DNA from: Candidatus Kryptoniota bacterium
Lineage (GTDB): Bacteria > Bacteroidota > Ignavibacteria > Kryptoniales > JAKASW01
Direction: 5' to 3'
DNA: 64,000 bases
Assembly: GCA_036567965.1 (NCBI GenBank)
Contig: DATCTN010000027.1
Coordinates: 62,001 to 126,000 of the forward strand
The translations under genes and the position numbers were made by a program. Below are positions 54,023 through 63,271 of this stretch, one piece after another. Each line of letters begins with the position of its first letter. Position 1 is the stretch's first letter. Below the pieces are notes generated by a model. The model did not search any database and had not been told where the DNA came from. It saw nothing but the letters and a program-made list of their open reading frames with translations.

Positions 54023-54475
54023 CTAAGCGTGCTTGGTCGACTTGGGCAAAGGACTTACCCCGCTGCTCCGCTTGCCATTCACAACCATTCCAGTCAAATA
54101 AGTTGATAGAAAAATCAGAGCAAATGGGATCCACGTGCCTAACATACTCGAAAACATGTTGAGACTTCGATTGATCGCTAACCCTACGACAAAGAAGTCA
54201 ACAAGAATTATAAATGATGTGAAAGCAATTGCGGTTCTAAATGGCGAAAGATGATTGTACTTCTTGAAATAGTTGAGCGATACCACAAAGAAGATTACAG
54301 GTGCTAGTACGGCATGGATGTAAAGGGTGTTCCGCAGTGTCGTGAGTACAACGCCAAGTTCGATAGTCTCAGCACAGAGCGCCCAACCGACAAAGGCGTG
54401 AATCAGAGGGATCCGGAAGCTCCTGTAGGATCCCGCATGAACCTTAATTTGAATTCCCAACTCAAATCCCTTCAT
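54023..54475 (-). CDS. Integral membrane protein, unrecognised
   Basis: 150 residues with four helices (about 25-45, 52-70, 82-101, 110-133). The pattern HAFVGWALCAETIELG and YIHAVLAPVIFFVVS, with spaced histidines, recalls small multi-helix membrane families of unknown function. A 31-base repeat lies just upstream of its ATG. Confidence 0.65.
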   Translation of the reverse strand: MKGFELGIQIKVHAGSYRSFRIPLIHAFVGWALCAETIELGVVLTTLRNTLYIHAVLAPVIFFVVSLNYFKKYNHLSPFRTAIAFTSFIILVDFFVVGLAINRSLNMFSSMLGTWIPFALIFLSTYLTGMVVNGKRSSGVSPLPKSTKHA

Positions 54476-54477
54476 GG

Positions 54478-54508
54478 AACATTACACGATGCATGAAAGA
54501 AATGCAAG
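54478..54508. repeat. 31-base dispersed repeat, copy 1
   Basis: AACATTACACGATGCATG followed by A/C-AAGAAATGCAAG; identical to 57945-57975 except one base. It sits directly upstream of the - strand membrane gene. Confidence 0.75.
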
Positions 54509-54695
54509 CATCTGACTTCAAAACCCGCATCAACCAAGTCACCCATGCCAAATCGTTGCATCTACATTGATAGTACAATCCAGGATGACATGGGGAATTG
54601 TGATTTCTTTTCTGATGTACAAAAGGAACTCTAATTGCGGTCGAGTTGCAATTTCCCTGAGCATTTCCTAACCTTAGGAAATCAGAGAGCTGGGT

Positions 54696-54983
54696 ATGGC
54701 TAAGAAACTGTTTAAACTTGTTGCTGAAATAAGCACTGGTAGTCCCAAGAAGATCGAAGTCATTCTGACCGAACTGATCGGAATTGATGGGATCGTTCGG
54801 AATGACAATGGCTTCAAGGTTACCAGGACTATGGAAGGCGAGAGCGCAAGGCAATTAAATCGTGAATTGCTGTCGGCACTGAGGCGAGTGGAAAAGAAAA
54901 CGACTTTGAGAGCTGAATGGACCCACGGCAAATCGACTGAACGATTCTTTGATTATGTGCCAAAGGGAATCAGGCAAGCCTAA
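54696..54983 (+). CDS. Small conserved-looking soluble protein
   Basis: 95 residues, basic, alpha/beta by appearance: KKLFKLVAEISTGSPKKIEVIL, GIVRNDNGFKVTRTMEGESARQLNRELLSALRRVEKKTTLRAEW. No signal peptide, cysteines or known motif; possibly a small regulatory or nucleic-acid-associated protein. It stands alone between two membrane-protein genes. Confidence 0.55.
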   Translation: MAKKLFKLVAEISTGSPKKIEVILTELIGIDGIVRNDNGFKVTRTMEGESARQLNRELLSALRRVEKKTTLRAEWTHGKSTERFFDYVPKGIRQA

Positions 54984-55238
54984 GGATATCTTCAAGTCCA
55001 ACCATTTCTCAATTCATGCGGTGCTCATTGGGAAGTCGTCGATGCGAGACAGGACTTTTTCCGGCGGAAGCGTTTACTGCGCCGGTTTCAACGTGCAACC
55101 ATGATTCGTTGCAGACAATAAGATTTGCATGTTTGTCAAATGTTCCATGAAGGCCTGTAAGGTGCCTGAACATTACGATACACTGCCAATTAACACATAG
55201 CGGAACCAATTTTAAAAGTGAAGCGTGAGGAACATGTC

Positions 55239-55919
55239 ATGGAAAAAGAAGCAGATTCGGTCATCAAGTCAAAATCAGATGGTGGAGGCTTCAAGAACAC
55301 TTTAATTGTTTTGTCGCCTTTGTTGGTATGTATTCTAAGCTTCTTCACTGCTCACATATTCAAATCTGTCTGGGATGTTTGGGCATGGGTACCAATAGTC
55401 ATCATTTATTGGATAATAATCTCCTTCTTTATTCTATGGGGAGGTGGAAGAGCGTCGATCAGGAGGTGGTTGCAACCCTCGAGGAGCCATTGGGGTTGGG
55501 CAGTGTTTGCAGTTGCATTAGCTCTTCCGTCCTTAAGAATGATCCTCACACAAAGTTATCTTCTTAAGGGTGTTCTTATCTGGCTTCCTTGGCTGTTGTT
55601 AGGTTTGACAAATCCGTTCCTGGAGGAAGGATATTGGCGGGGACTTATTCTAGATATTACAAGTAAATGGCCGACATGGGTAGCCATAATTTATTCAAGT
55701 TTATTCTTCATGTTGAATCATCTTGTCGGTTTGGGAACCACTTCAATCGCTTGCCGTAATCCGATATTCCTGACCACCGTGTTTCTCTCGGGCGTTTGTT
55801 TCGGCATAATTTATTTCAAGACGAGAAGTCTGCGGTGGCTTATCTTTTCGCATGCTTTAACAGATCTTTTCAGCTTGAGTGTGCCGGTCTTCTTGAATCT
55901 TTATGTTCCGCCTGGTTAA
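55239..55919 (+). CDS. CPBP-family intramembrane glutamic protease
   Basis: 226 residues from ATG 55239 (GAGGAA upstream). Several TM helices; the CPBP motifs EEGYWRG, FFMLNH and HALTD are all visible, giving the EExxxR / FxxxH / HxxxD active site of prenyl-protease-like (Abi) enzymes. Bacterial members act in bacteriocin maturation, immunity or signalling; the target here is unknown. Confidence 0.85.
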   Translation: MEKEADSVIKSKSDGGGFKNTLIVLSPLLVCILSFFTAHIFKSVWDVWAWVPIVIIYWIIISFFILWGGGRASIRRWLQPSRSHWGWAVFAVALALPSLRMILTQSYLLKGVLIWLPWLLLGLTNPFLEEGYWRGLILDITSKWPTWVAIIYSSLFFMLNHLVGLGTTSIACRNPIFLTTVFLSGVCFGIIYFKTRSLRWLIFSHALTDLFSLSVPVFLNLYVPPG

Positions 55920-56117
55920 ACCGTTCAAGAGCCGTCGAAGGGAATATATATCGGCGGGCGTTGAGCTGTTTGTCAACCACTCGGAATACGGAAGTCGTGC
56001 CACTAACTTCAGATCGGTGCCTATTATGGGGGCAGGTTAATTTGCCTTCAAACTTTCATAGATTGTTATTTGTCGGGCTGTCCCGATTACCTAACGCAGA
56101 AAAAGTCGGAGAAAATA

Positions 56118-56678
56118 ATGGATGAGAAGACTCTGAAAGAATTGGGGCCGATAGGTCGATTGGCTGGAGTTTGGGAAGGTGTCATCGGAGAAGACACGGC
56201 CCCATCTGATGACCGGAAGACGGAAAAGAATAAATACCGCGAGAAAATGGTTTTGGAGCCAACCGGATTAACGCAGAATCATGAACAGAATCTTTATGGT
56301 CTACGATACCACACTCAAGCCTGGCGGCTAAGCGAGTCCGATCCCTTCCACGACGAAGTTGGATATTGGCTTTGGGACGCCGCGGCCAATGAGGTTATGA
56401 AATGTGTCCTGATTCCCAGAGGTGTTTCGTTAATTGCCGGAGGCAAGGTGGAGCCCGACGCTAAGCACTTCAAATTAACCGCTCAGGAACGGTCGTCCAT
56501 CTTCGGGGTCTGTTCCACTCCATTCCTCGATAAGGAGTTCAAAACAGTTTCCTTCGAGCTGGAAATGACTTTCGATGACGACAGAAGTTTCAGTTACCAT
56601 GAGGTGACTAGGATCCGGATCAAGGGCCAGAAGGAACTATTCGAGCATAGTGATCGGAACAAGCTGGTACGAGTCTAG
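56118..56678 (+). CDS. Nitrobindin/FABP-like beta-barrel protein
   Basis: 186 residues from ATG 56118 (GGAG upstream). GPIGRLAGVWEGVIGED at the N-terminus and regular beta strands match the heme-binding FABP-like (THAP4/nitrobindin) barrel family, but the GxGxYPxI heme-associated segment is replaced (EDTAPSDDRK), so heme binding is doubtful. Confidence 0.65.
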   Translation: MDEKTLKELGPIGRLAGVWEGVIGEDTAPSDDRKTEKNKYREKMVLEPTGLTQNHEQNLYGLRYHTQAWRLSESDPFHDEVGYWLWDAAANEVMKCVLIPRGVSLIAGGKVEPDAKHFKLTAQERSSIFGVCSTPFLDKEFKTVSFELEMTFDDDRSFSYHEVTRIRIKGQKELFEHSDRNKLVRV

Positions 56679-57023
56679 TCCGGCTGACCGCGGTTACCAT
56701 TTCTCAGAATCAATTGGGGACAATGACATTGCCGTGTGGAAATCGCTCTCTACTCCACGCAGTGTTTTACGTTCGGGAATTTCCTATCGGGAATCTTCAT
56801 GACGAGTGTCAGGCGATCCGAATTACCATTCCGATCGGGGAGCAAAGCCAGTCTAAGACTTAGCGCTTCAGATCAGAGATCTCAGCTCATCTCGGTCAAA
56901 ATATTTCATTTGCATCTCTCAGCGAGAAGATGGTTCATCGAGATATGAGCGACTCATCTGGACGCGCGAGATCATCAAGGTTGCATTGTCGGACAACGCC
57001 GGGCAGGCCAGTCCGAAGACGTT
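56679..57023. other. Intergenic stretch, nothing seen
   Basis: 345 bases. Short frames here lack ribosome sites and do not resemble any protein. No hairpin of note. Confidence 0.5.
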
Positions 57024-57548
57024 TTATTTACAATTGACAATGATAATCGCTGGTGGGGAATTCATATCCTTCGGAGAAATAATATGAACCTTCTCCCACT
57101 CGCGCAGGTGCTGCTTTGCTTCACCAAGCTGCCACGTGTCACTAACGGTCACAGAGGTATGACGCATTTCCACGCGCTGTTTTCCTCCGCTAGCGCCATC
57201 ACTGCGCAGCCACTCATATTCAACTGTGACCGGCGTGTGGTTCACCGTAATTGTACAGTGGAAGTCGAACGTTTTGGGGCAGTGCCCGTTGAATAAGCTA
57301 GGCTTAACTCCAATTTTCAACTTTGTAATTTTTCCGGGTTGACTCTTTGGCGGAACATTCTTTGTCTGTTTAGGTTTTAACTGCTTGGTCTTGGCCGGTT
57401 GAGGCTTGAGTTGCACTGTTTTGGTTTGCTTTGGCTGCACTCTCTTTTCGGGAACGTTCTCTTGGGCGAATAAGACTTGTGATGAGAATGCAAGGACAAT
57501 TGCCGTAAACAACGCAAACCGCAAAGGAAGGACATGATATGAATGCAT
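57024..57548 (-). CDS. Secreted protein with Lys/Pro/Gln repeat linker
   Basis: 174 residues. Signal peptide (about 1-28), then a low-complexity linker of repeated units such as LKPQPAKTKQLKPKQTKN (about 33-77), then a beta-rich domain of about 95 residues with two cysteines (C90 and C98) and a terminal VNCK. The SDGASGG turn and WQLGEAKQHLREWEKV segment look like an immunoglobulin-like fold. Possibly surface- or envelope-binding through the basic linker. Confidence 0.65.
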   Translation of the reverse strand: MHSYHVLPLRFALFTAIVLAFSSQVLFAQENVPEKRVQPKQTKTVQLKPQPAKTKQLKPKQTKNVPPKSQPGKITKLKIGVKPSLFNGHCPKTFDFHCTITVNHTPVTVEYEWLRSDGASGGKQRVEMRHTSVTVSDTWQLGEAKQHLREWEKVHIISPKDMNSPPAIIIVNCK

Positions 57549-58078
57549 TAGAGGTTCTCCTCGAATTTGTTGTGAGGAATTGGATTATCCATCGACAGGG
57601 TCCGATGGCACAATGGGGAAATGAATATTCTCATCCCGACAAATGTTTCCTCATGTGTACCACCAAAGTGAATTGGTTGCAAAGGTCGAAGCATGGAACG
57701 CTGGCCTGCCCTGACAAATTAGTTCGATTCGAATTTAGTGAAAAGAACCCCGCCATCAAAGTTAACGGATTGTAGGAGTAGCAGACCTTGTTGGAGATAG
57801 TTTGATAGATTGTTGACCTGCCGAGTTTAATGGGGAAGTCATCAAAGCAGTCAGTAAGATGATCCGCTGCCCCTTCATTGTTCACCGTCCGTTGTTGCTC
57901 AGGAAGATATTCATTCTGGTCTTGTCGGCACAAATTCCCCCGGCAACATTACACGATGCATGCAAGAAATGCAAGAGTGTCGGTACATTAGCATCTCCTT
58001 TGAGTTTCAAACGATCCCCTCTATATTAGTTCAAAGGGCGAGCAGAGATTGCTTGAGAGAAGAGAATCGTTGCATGGG
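57549..58078. other. Region with overlapping weak frames, no supported gene
   Basis: 530 bases. Two short frames on opposite strands (57539-57775 and 57631-57933) overlap and neither has a ribosome site or familiar motif. The second copy of the 31-base repeat lies at 57945-57975. Confidence 0.4.
57945..57975. repeat. 31-base dispersed repeat, copy 2
   Basis: One-base variant of 54478-54508, same orientation, 3.4 kb apart. The unit contains the palindrome GATGCATG-like core and a repeated ATGCA. Confidence 0.75.
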
Positions 58079-58879
58079 ATGGCGGTTTTATCGGGGACAA
58101 TTATTCTGCTACTTCTTCATGGCTCAATCGCGTTCTCCCAGAATGATAGCCTAAGAGCTAAAAGAGTCTCAGACTATCTGTCGCTAATTGAGAATTCCCA
58201 GACGAGCACGCTAGCTTCAATCCCTTCCGGTCAATTGAAACAATATGCGAGAATAGTATATGAAGCCGATGAAACAGATCCGCTGGCAGTAGACAAAGAA
58301 ATACAGAAGAATCGTAAGTGGCGTGTAAGCCCATCTCGATTCAGATATGCCCTACTTAATAGTATCAAAGCTCGGCTGTCACTGCTGGATTTTAATTTGG
58401 TGGCAGCACCTCGCATTGTGAAGGCCACAATAATCCGAGTTGAGACGGTTGATTATAAGGTTGAAGGTGGTCCACCTGGTGTGAATGCCGGAAGTCTGCC
58501 AAGGACTGATCTCACAGCGATAGTGGACGAAGTTTTTAAGTCGGACACTCTCCTTTCTACGGGTGACATAATTAGATTCTACTACTTCCCCTTCTGGCGA
58601 CCAACACGTTGGAACTTTGAGATCGGTGATACCTGCCTTCTGCCGTTAGAGCCTCTTTTGTTTCGGGGGACAGAATTTGTTGCGTTAATTACGGACCTTG
58701 ATGGTCACCGGAGCGATACGGGTGCTATTGAAAACGACAGCGCAAGCTATGGGAGATATCCCATCGTCAATGGTGTGCTTGTTGACCGGAAGAATTCATT
58801 CGGTTACGGAGCGAGAACCAAGTGGGAGTCATTTAGGTCGATTCTCTTGCAGGAAATCAAAGCGATAAAATCGTGGTGA
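58079..58879 (+). CDS. Secreted hypothetical protein
   Basis: 266 residues from ATG 58079. Signal peptide (about 1-20, ending AFSQN), then a helical region to about 120 and a beta-rich part with KATIIRVETVDYKVEG, DLTAIVDEVFKSDTLLSTGDIIRFYYFPFW and FEIGDTCLLPLEPLLFRG, resembling a small OB-like domain. No family recognised. Confidence 0.65.
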   Translation: MAVLSGTIILLLLHGSIAFSQNDSLRAKRVSDYLSLIENSQTSTLASIPSGQLKQYARIVYEADETDPLAVDKEIQKNRKWRVSPSRFRYALLNSIKARLSLLDFNLVAAPRIVKATIIRVETVDYKVEGGPPGVNAGSLPRTDLTAIVDEVFKSDTLLSTGDIIRFYYFPFWRPTRWNFEIGDTCLLPLEPLLFRGTEFVALITDLDGHRSDTGAIENDSASYGRYPIVNGVLVDRKNSFGYGARTKWESFRSILLQEIKAIKSW

Positions 58880-59658
58880 ATTGAGAATCCAGGATTCCGA
58901 TTTTGAGCCTCAACAATTTAACTCGTGCATTAAGTCTCAAACATCTTTCTACTTTGGGTACTAGCAGAATAGGGGGAAGGGTCTTCTAGATTTGGATTAT
59001 GTCTATACCAGCGTGCGAGCAATGCGTTTGATTGAACATGAGAATAAACTTGTCCCAATACCGAGCGTCTAACTACTTGATGTACTAAGTCAAGGTTATT
59101 GGGATTTCACCACGGGCTGTTCCACCGTAAATATGCCAGCTAGCACGCTGCATACCTATATGCCCTGAAAGTTGGAACAGCCCATTTTTATTTCAGGCAT
59201 GTTGGCGTTTCCTGTTGTTCTTATGAATAGTAAAGGTACAGATAAGGTCACTAATTTCACATTTGTACATCATATGGGGGCAGGTCAAACATTGCTAAGT
59301 CGCTTCGTGTGTGCAGAGAGCACGGCTCCCCAATTCTTTCTTGGACTTGGATCATGTCTGCGTTCGTGTCTACCGGTTGCCATTAATAGTCCGACAAGGT
59401 AAATTTCTTAAGACATGGGGGTTGAATCAAATGGATGTCATAATTCTGGAGAAGAACGACGGAGATTGGTAAACGGGTTTGCAATTGCAAACTAAGATGG
59501 AGGAGTTCAGATCTTTGTCTGGAACAAAATGAGAAGCTTCACGAACAGGAGATTGAGAATACCCAATTGCAAATCCTTTTCTGATTACTACTCATCCTCG
59601 TGCTTTAAAGAAATTTCGACGAAATTCAAAAAAAACTCTCTGAGTTGGAGGCAATAAC
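58880..59658. other. Long intergenic region with one inverted repeat
   Basis: 780 AT-rich bases. GGGCTGTTCCA (59114-59124) and TGGAACAGCCC (59173-59183) form a perfect 11-base inverted pair, followed by ATTTTTATTT. The 76-codon frame at 59172 starts inside that arm and is not convincing. Confidence 0.55.
59114..59193 (+). terminator. Inverted repeat with T-rich tail, possible terminator
   Basis: 11-base perfect arms with a 48-base loop and ATTTTTATTT after the right arm. The loop is long; it could equally be the ends of a small element. Confidence 0.35.
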
Positions 59659-61110
59659 TTGAAGAAGAATGGAGAAGAAGGCAAATCGCAGACGAGTTCT
59701 TCCAGAAGAAAATTCCTGCAAACGATAGGCACGGCGACTGCTGGGCTGATAATTGCTCCTTATATAAAACCCGGAAGCGTCTTTGCCTACAAGCATCATG
59801 TTTCCTTGTCATCCCAGCCTCAAGTAGGGATCACCCAGACGATCAATACTAATGCAGACTCATATGATCCTACGACCGTCAAGCAAAAAGTGCAATACCT
59901 GTTCGATCAACTCGGCGGAATCAGCGATGTGGTGAAGGCGGGCGATAAGGTTGCGATAAAAATTAACCTGACCGGTGGGTCAGGCAATGCCACGAGTACT
60001 CTGCTTAACGGCGTGTCAATTACAGAAGCTATGTGGACCCACCCTGCGGTTCTTCAGGCAGTTGGCGAATTATTGATTGATGCGGGTGTTACTGCTGGTG
60101 ACATTTACATTGTGGATTCCTTGTGGGACACGGGCTCCAAAGCGCCGTTCGGATCCAGCGACAGCTTCGGCTATGCTGCTGTTCAGAAAGCTCTGGGCTG
60201 TAACATGATTGATCTTAACAATGCAACGCCTTACAGCAGCTTTGTCGACATGTCGACAGGTAGCAATCCATTTAACTTTGCATCTCTTAAAATGAATCAA
60301 ATACTAAAAGATGTCGATGTCTATGTCTCGATACCGAAGTTGAAGCAGCATGCTGAAGCAGGCCTCACGTGCTCGCTAAAAAATCAGGTTGGCACTGTTC
60401 CGAAAGCTCTTTACACGATACAAACCAATACGGGCCGGCGGCAGCAGCTCCATAATCCAACCGGCGGGGCATCGAATAGCTACCTCCCGGAATCCATCTG
60501 CGATCTCAACGCTGCTCGTCCCGTAAGTCTTGCAGTGGTAGATGGGATCAAGAATGCCAAGGGCGGGGAAGGTGTTTGGATTTCCACTTTCGTTCCATAC
60601 GCTAGCCATGTTTTGTTGGCGGGGAAGGAACCTGTTTCGACCGACAGTATTGGAGCCTACCTGATGGGACTAGATTGCGAAGCCAAGAGCCTTCAGTTGC
60701 CTGACGGCAAGACAACTTGTGATAACTACCTTGATTTACTCCACACCAAAGGAATGGGGACGAATCAACTTAAGGATATTAACATCGTCGGTGACGGAGC
60801 GAGTCTGATTACGTCCGTCCGACCGCACAACGACGTCAGACTCCCGAGCAATTTCCTTTTGCTTCCGAATTTCCCGAACCCATTCAACCCATCCACCAGA
60901 ATAGTGTTCTATATGCCGAAGGCCGCAAGGGTTTCGGTCAAAGTCTTCACAGTCACCGGGAGTGAGATTCAAACGCTTGTTGAAGGTGAAGTTCCTGCGG
61001 GGCAACATGACCTCTACTGGAGCGCAGAGGGATTGGCCAGCGGAGTCTACTTGTGCAGGATGGAGACTGACAACTTCTCCGACACGATTAAGATGATCTA
61101 CATGAAATAA
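59659..61110 (+). CDS. Tat-exported DUF362 protein with type IX sorting domain
   Basis: 483 residues. TTG 59659 is the start, with GGAGG eight bases upstream. Twin-arginine signal (SSRRKFLQTIGTATAG), DUF362 domain (about 60-390: VKAGDKVAIKINLTGG, DVYVSIPKLKQHAEAGLTCSLKNQVG, LAVVDGIKNAKGGEG), then a type IX sorting domain from LPNFPNPFNPST to the end. Such proteins cross the inner membrane folded and are then secreted by the T9SS. No ferredoxin cysteines are present. Enzymatic role unknown. Confidence 0.85.
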   Translation: MKKNGEEGKSQTSSSRRKFLQTIGTATAGLIIAPYIKPGSVFAYKHHVSLSSQPQVGITQTINTNADSYDPTTVKQKVQYLFDQLGGISDVVKAGDKVAIKINLTGGSGNATSTLLNGVSITEAMWTHPAVLQAVGELLIDAGVTAGDIYIVDSLWDTGSKAPFGSSDSFGYAAVQKALGCNMIDLNNATPYSSFVDMSTGSNPFNFASLKMNQILKDVDVYVSIPKLKQHAEAGLTCSLKNQVGTVPKALYTIQTNTGRRQQLHNPTGGASNSYLPESICDLNAARPVSLAVVDGIKNAKGGEGVWISTFVPYASHVLLAGKEPVSTDSIGAYLMGLDCEAKSLQLPDGKTTCDNYLDLLHTKGMGTNQLKDINIVGDGASLITSVRPHNDVRLPSNFLLLPNFPNPFNPSTRIVFYMPKAARVSVKVFTVTGSEIQTLVEGEVPAGQHDLYWSAEGLASGVYLCRMETDNFSDTIKMIYMK

Positions 61111-61306
61111 AGTCAAGCATCGTGTTCATCAGTATAATAAAATGTCCGGTGCGTCGTGAGAGGGTACGTCGCACAAAGCACTAATTGGTATACGCCCAAC
61201 TGGCAATCTCATACTCCCATCGACAAAAGGGCTGTGGGAGAATGTCGTGGATTATAATCAAGAAGATAATAAACGAAACGGTTCGGTAGTTTAACCCCAG
61301 GAGTAC

Positions 61307-61340
61307 GCCTAACGAATACGTTGGCCAAGTAGTTAGGCGA
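61307..61340. repeat. 34-base interrupted palindrome (attC-like ends)
   Basis: CGCCTAAC (61307-61314) is perfectly complementary to GTTAGGCG (61333-61340), with self-complementary TTGGCCAA in the middle. The outer arms match the integron attC consensus (RYYYAAC / GTTRRRY), but the site is far shorter than known attC sites. Confidence 0.5.
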
Positions 61341-61384
61341 CACGCAGCAACAAGTCGGCAAATCTTTGACAGGAGGGAGGTAAA

Positions 61385-61891
61385 ATGAAAATTTGTTGTT
61401 TTCTTTTATCTATTTCATTCCTTTCGATCTGGGGGTGTGATGTTACCAACGAACATTCTTCGAGTTCCTCCTTCGCTATTTACCGACTGAAGGATTCCAC
61501 ATTAACAGCTCAACACGTTTGGAATTTACCCATCGACAGTTTGATTTTGGCGGATGCGCCATTCTTGGTGCAGGACTCTCTAATATCTTATCGCTGGCAA
61601 ACGCACGAGTTCGTAGCAACAGCATCGGTAGATACGGAACTGGCCATTCTTAGGAGACACAATGGCCCAACGGCAGGAATACCTTTCGTTGTTATGGTAG
61701 GACGCGACCGCATCTACCTTGGAGCCTTTTGGTATCCATATTCATCTCTATCGTCGAGTGTTCCATATATAGACGTGTGGCTGCAGTCTCATCAGATTCA
61801 AAAAGCGTGGACTCCGATTGATTCGGTGGACAAGCGGAACGACCCCCGCATCTATTCTGCTTTGAAGAACGCTGGAGTGCTTGTTGAATAA
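61385..61891 (+). CDS. Small lipoprotein, unrecognised
   Basis: 168 residues behind a very strong ribosome site (GGAGGGAGG). Signal with lipobox SIWGC (cysteine about residue 18). Beta-rich body with YRLKDSTLTAQHVWNLPIDSL and IPFVVMVGRDRIYLGAFWYPYSS. No family recognised; similar short secreted proteins of Bacteroidota often have a single-domain sandwich. Confidence 0.65.
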   Translation: MKICCFLLSISFLSIWGCDVTNEHSSSSSFAIYRLKDSTLTAQHVWNLPIDSLILADAPFLVQDSLISYRWQTHEFVATASVDTELAILRRHNGPTAGIPFVVMVGRDRIYLGAFWYPYSSLSSSVPYIDVWLQSHQIQKAWTPIDSVDKRNDPRIYSALKNAGVLVE

Positions 61892-62207
61892 TCAGCAGAC
61901 GCTAACGATGATGTCATGATACGCTTGTTTATCCACATGGTGTGCGTCGGCTAACAACCAGGAAGAAGATGCTCATCATGGGCTATATATCGAATCGCCC
62001 GCCTTCCGCAAGTCCCGCCTTGCGGGACGGCGGAGAGGCTTCATGGCGCGCTCATAGGAAGAGAATGGTCGACGACTCGACTCATCGAGATGCGTGCCAC
62101 GACTTTTTTCTCGCACACGTCGTGCGTCATTAGTAGATGTGGGATCAGGACTTGAGTTGCACTTGAAGAAACCATATCAAGAAGAGAAAAATTATGTGGA
62201 CGACAAA

Positions 62208-62921
62208 ATGAAATCAAGCAAGAAGACAGCGAGAATCGCGGGCGTCCTCTACTTGCTCGTCGGCATCTTCGGCGGCTTTGCAGAAGGATTTGTTGAACCC
62301 AAGATGTACATTGCCGGCAACGCGGCGGCCACGGCTGCGAATGTTATCGCGAACCCCTTACTTGTTCGCATAGGCGTTGTCGCTGACCTGTTGGATCAGA
62401 CATTCTTTGTCTTTCTGGCCCTGACCCTTTACATCCTGCTGAAGCATGTGAACAAGAACGTGGCGAGGGTAATGTTGATCCTCGTCTCTCTCGCTGCCGG
62501 CATCGGATGCCTCAATGCGGTCTTCGAGTTTGAGGGCTTGCGTGTGGCAACCAACAGTGGATATGCTGCCGCCTTTGGCATCGAGGGTTCGCGTGCTCTC
62601 ATATATCTTTTACTTGAAACCCAGCACTATGGTATCCTCATCGCGCAGATATTCTTTGGCCTGTGGCTGGTGCCGCTTGGGTATCTCGCTTACAAATCAG
62701 AGATGTTCCCCAAGTGGCTCGGCGAGTTTCTCATCGTGGGTGGGGTCTGCTACCTCGTTGACCTGCTCGCTGCTTTCCTTGTCCCCGACTTCGGTCAAAA
62801 GATTCACTCCTTCGTCGTCATTCCGTCAGCAATCGCGGAAATCTCGATGGTTGCATACCTGCTCGTGGTTGGCGTGAGATCGCAAAAGCCAGGCGGACCC
62901 ATCTCCCAAAGTTCCGAATGA
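62208..62921 (+). CDS. DUF4386-family membrane protein
   Basis: 237 residues from ATG 62208. ARIAGVLYLLVGIFGGFAEGFV at the N-terminus and six or so TM helices, with LTLYILLKHVNKNVARVMLI and GIEGSRALIYLLLETQHYGILIAQIFFGLWLVPLGYL; this is the DUF4386 layout. Upstream frame to 62094 lacks a ribosome site and is not part of the family. Confidence 0.8.
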   Translation: MKSSKKTARIAGVLYLLVGIFGGFAEGFVEPKMYIAGNAAATAANVIANPLLVRIGVVADLLDQTFFVFLALTLYILLKHVNKNVARVMLILVSLAAGIGCLNAVFEFEGLRVATNSGYAAAFGIEGSRALIYLLLETQHYGILIAQIFFGLWLVPLGYLAYKSEMFPKWLGEFLIVGGVCYLVDLLAAFLVPDFGQKIHSFVVIPSAIAEISMVAYLLVVGVRSQKPGGPISQSSE

Positions 62922-63271
62922 TGATGAGATTAAGATGTGCCACTTGGCAAGCGCAGACGCCAGCTAATAGAACCCATATTGTCACGAAGATACGCCTTCG
63001 GCGAAAGCGGAGAGTAGAGAAGGAGTGGATTAAACGATAACAGGAAAACCTCCTCGTCGCAAAGGAAGGTGCCAATGCCTGACCGGATCTCTGACTTTGC
63101 ATTGGTACATTAATATTGCCGCAGCTTCCTGTCCGCCGAAGTCGTTCTTTCGACGAAGGCGGAAGCTCCGGTCCGTTAGAACACACGAATTACATATTGC
63201 TAGTTACATGAGTTAGAGAAGAGGCTAGAAACGATCACAGTTAAACAGTTGCAACTAAAAGGAATTTAGCT
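62922..63271. other. Intergenic region, no gene
   Basis: 350 bases between DUF4386 and the terminal epimerase. CTTCGGCGAAAGCGG and CCGAAGTCGTTCTTTCGACGAAGGCGG are small imperfect hairpins. Nothing else seen. Confidence 0.5.

Noticed and set aside
59172-59402. 76-codon + strand frame in the 59-kb gap
   Set aside because: Starts inside an inverted-repeat arm with no ribosome site; composition is not protein-like.
61385-63271. Integron cassette array
   Set aside because: Only one attC-like palindrome is seen, it is far too short, gene spacing is irregular and no integrase is present.
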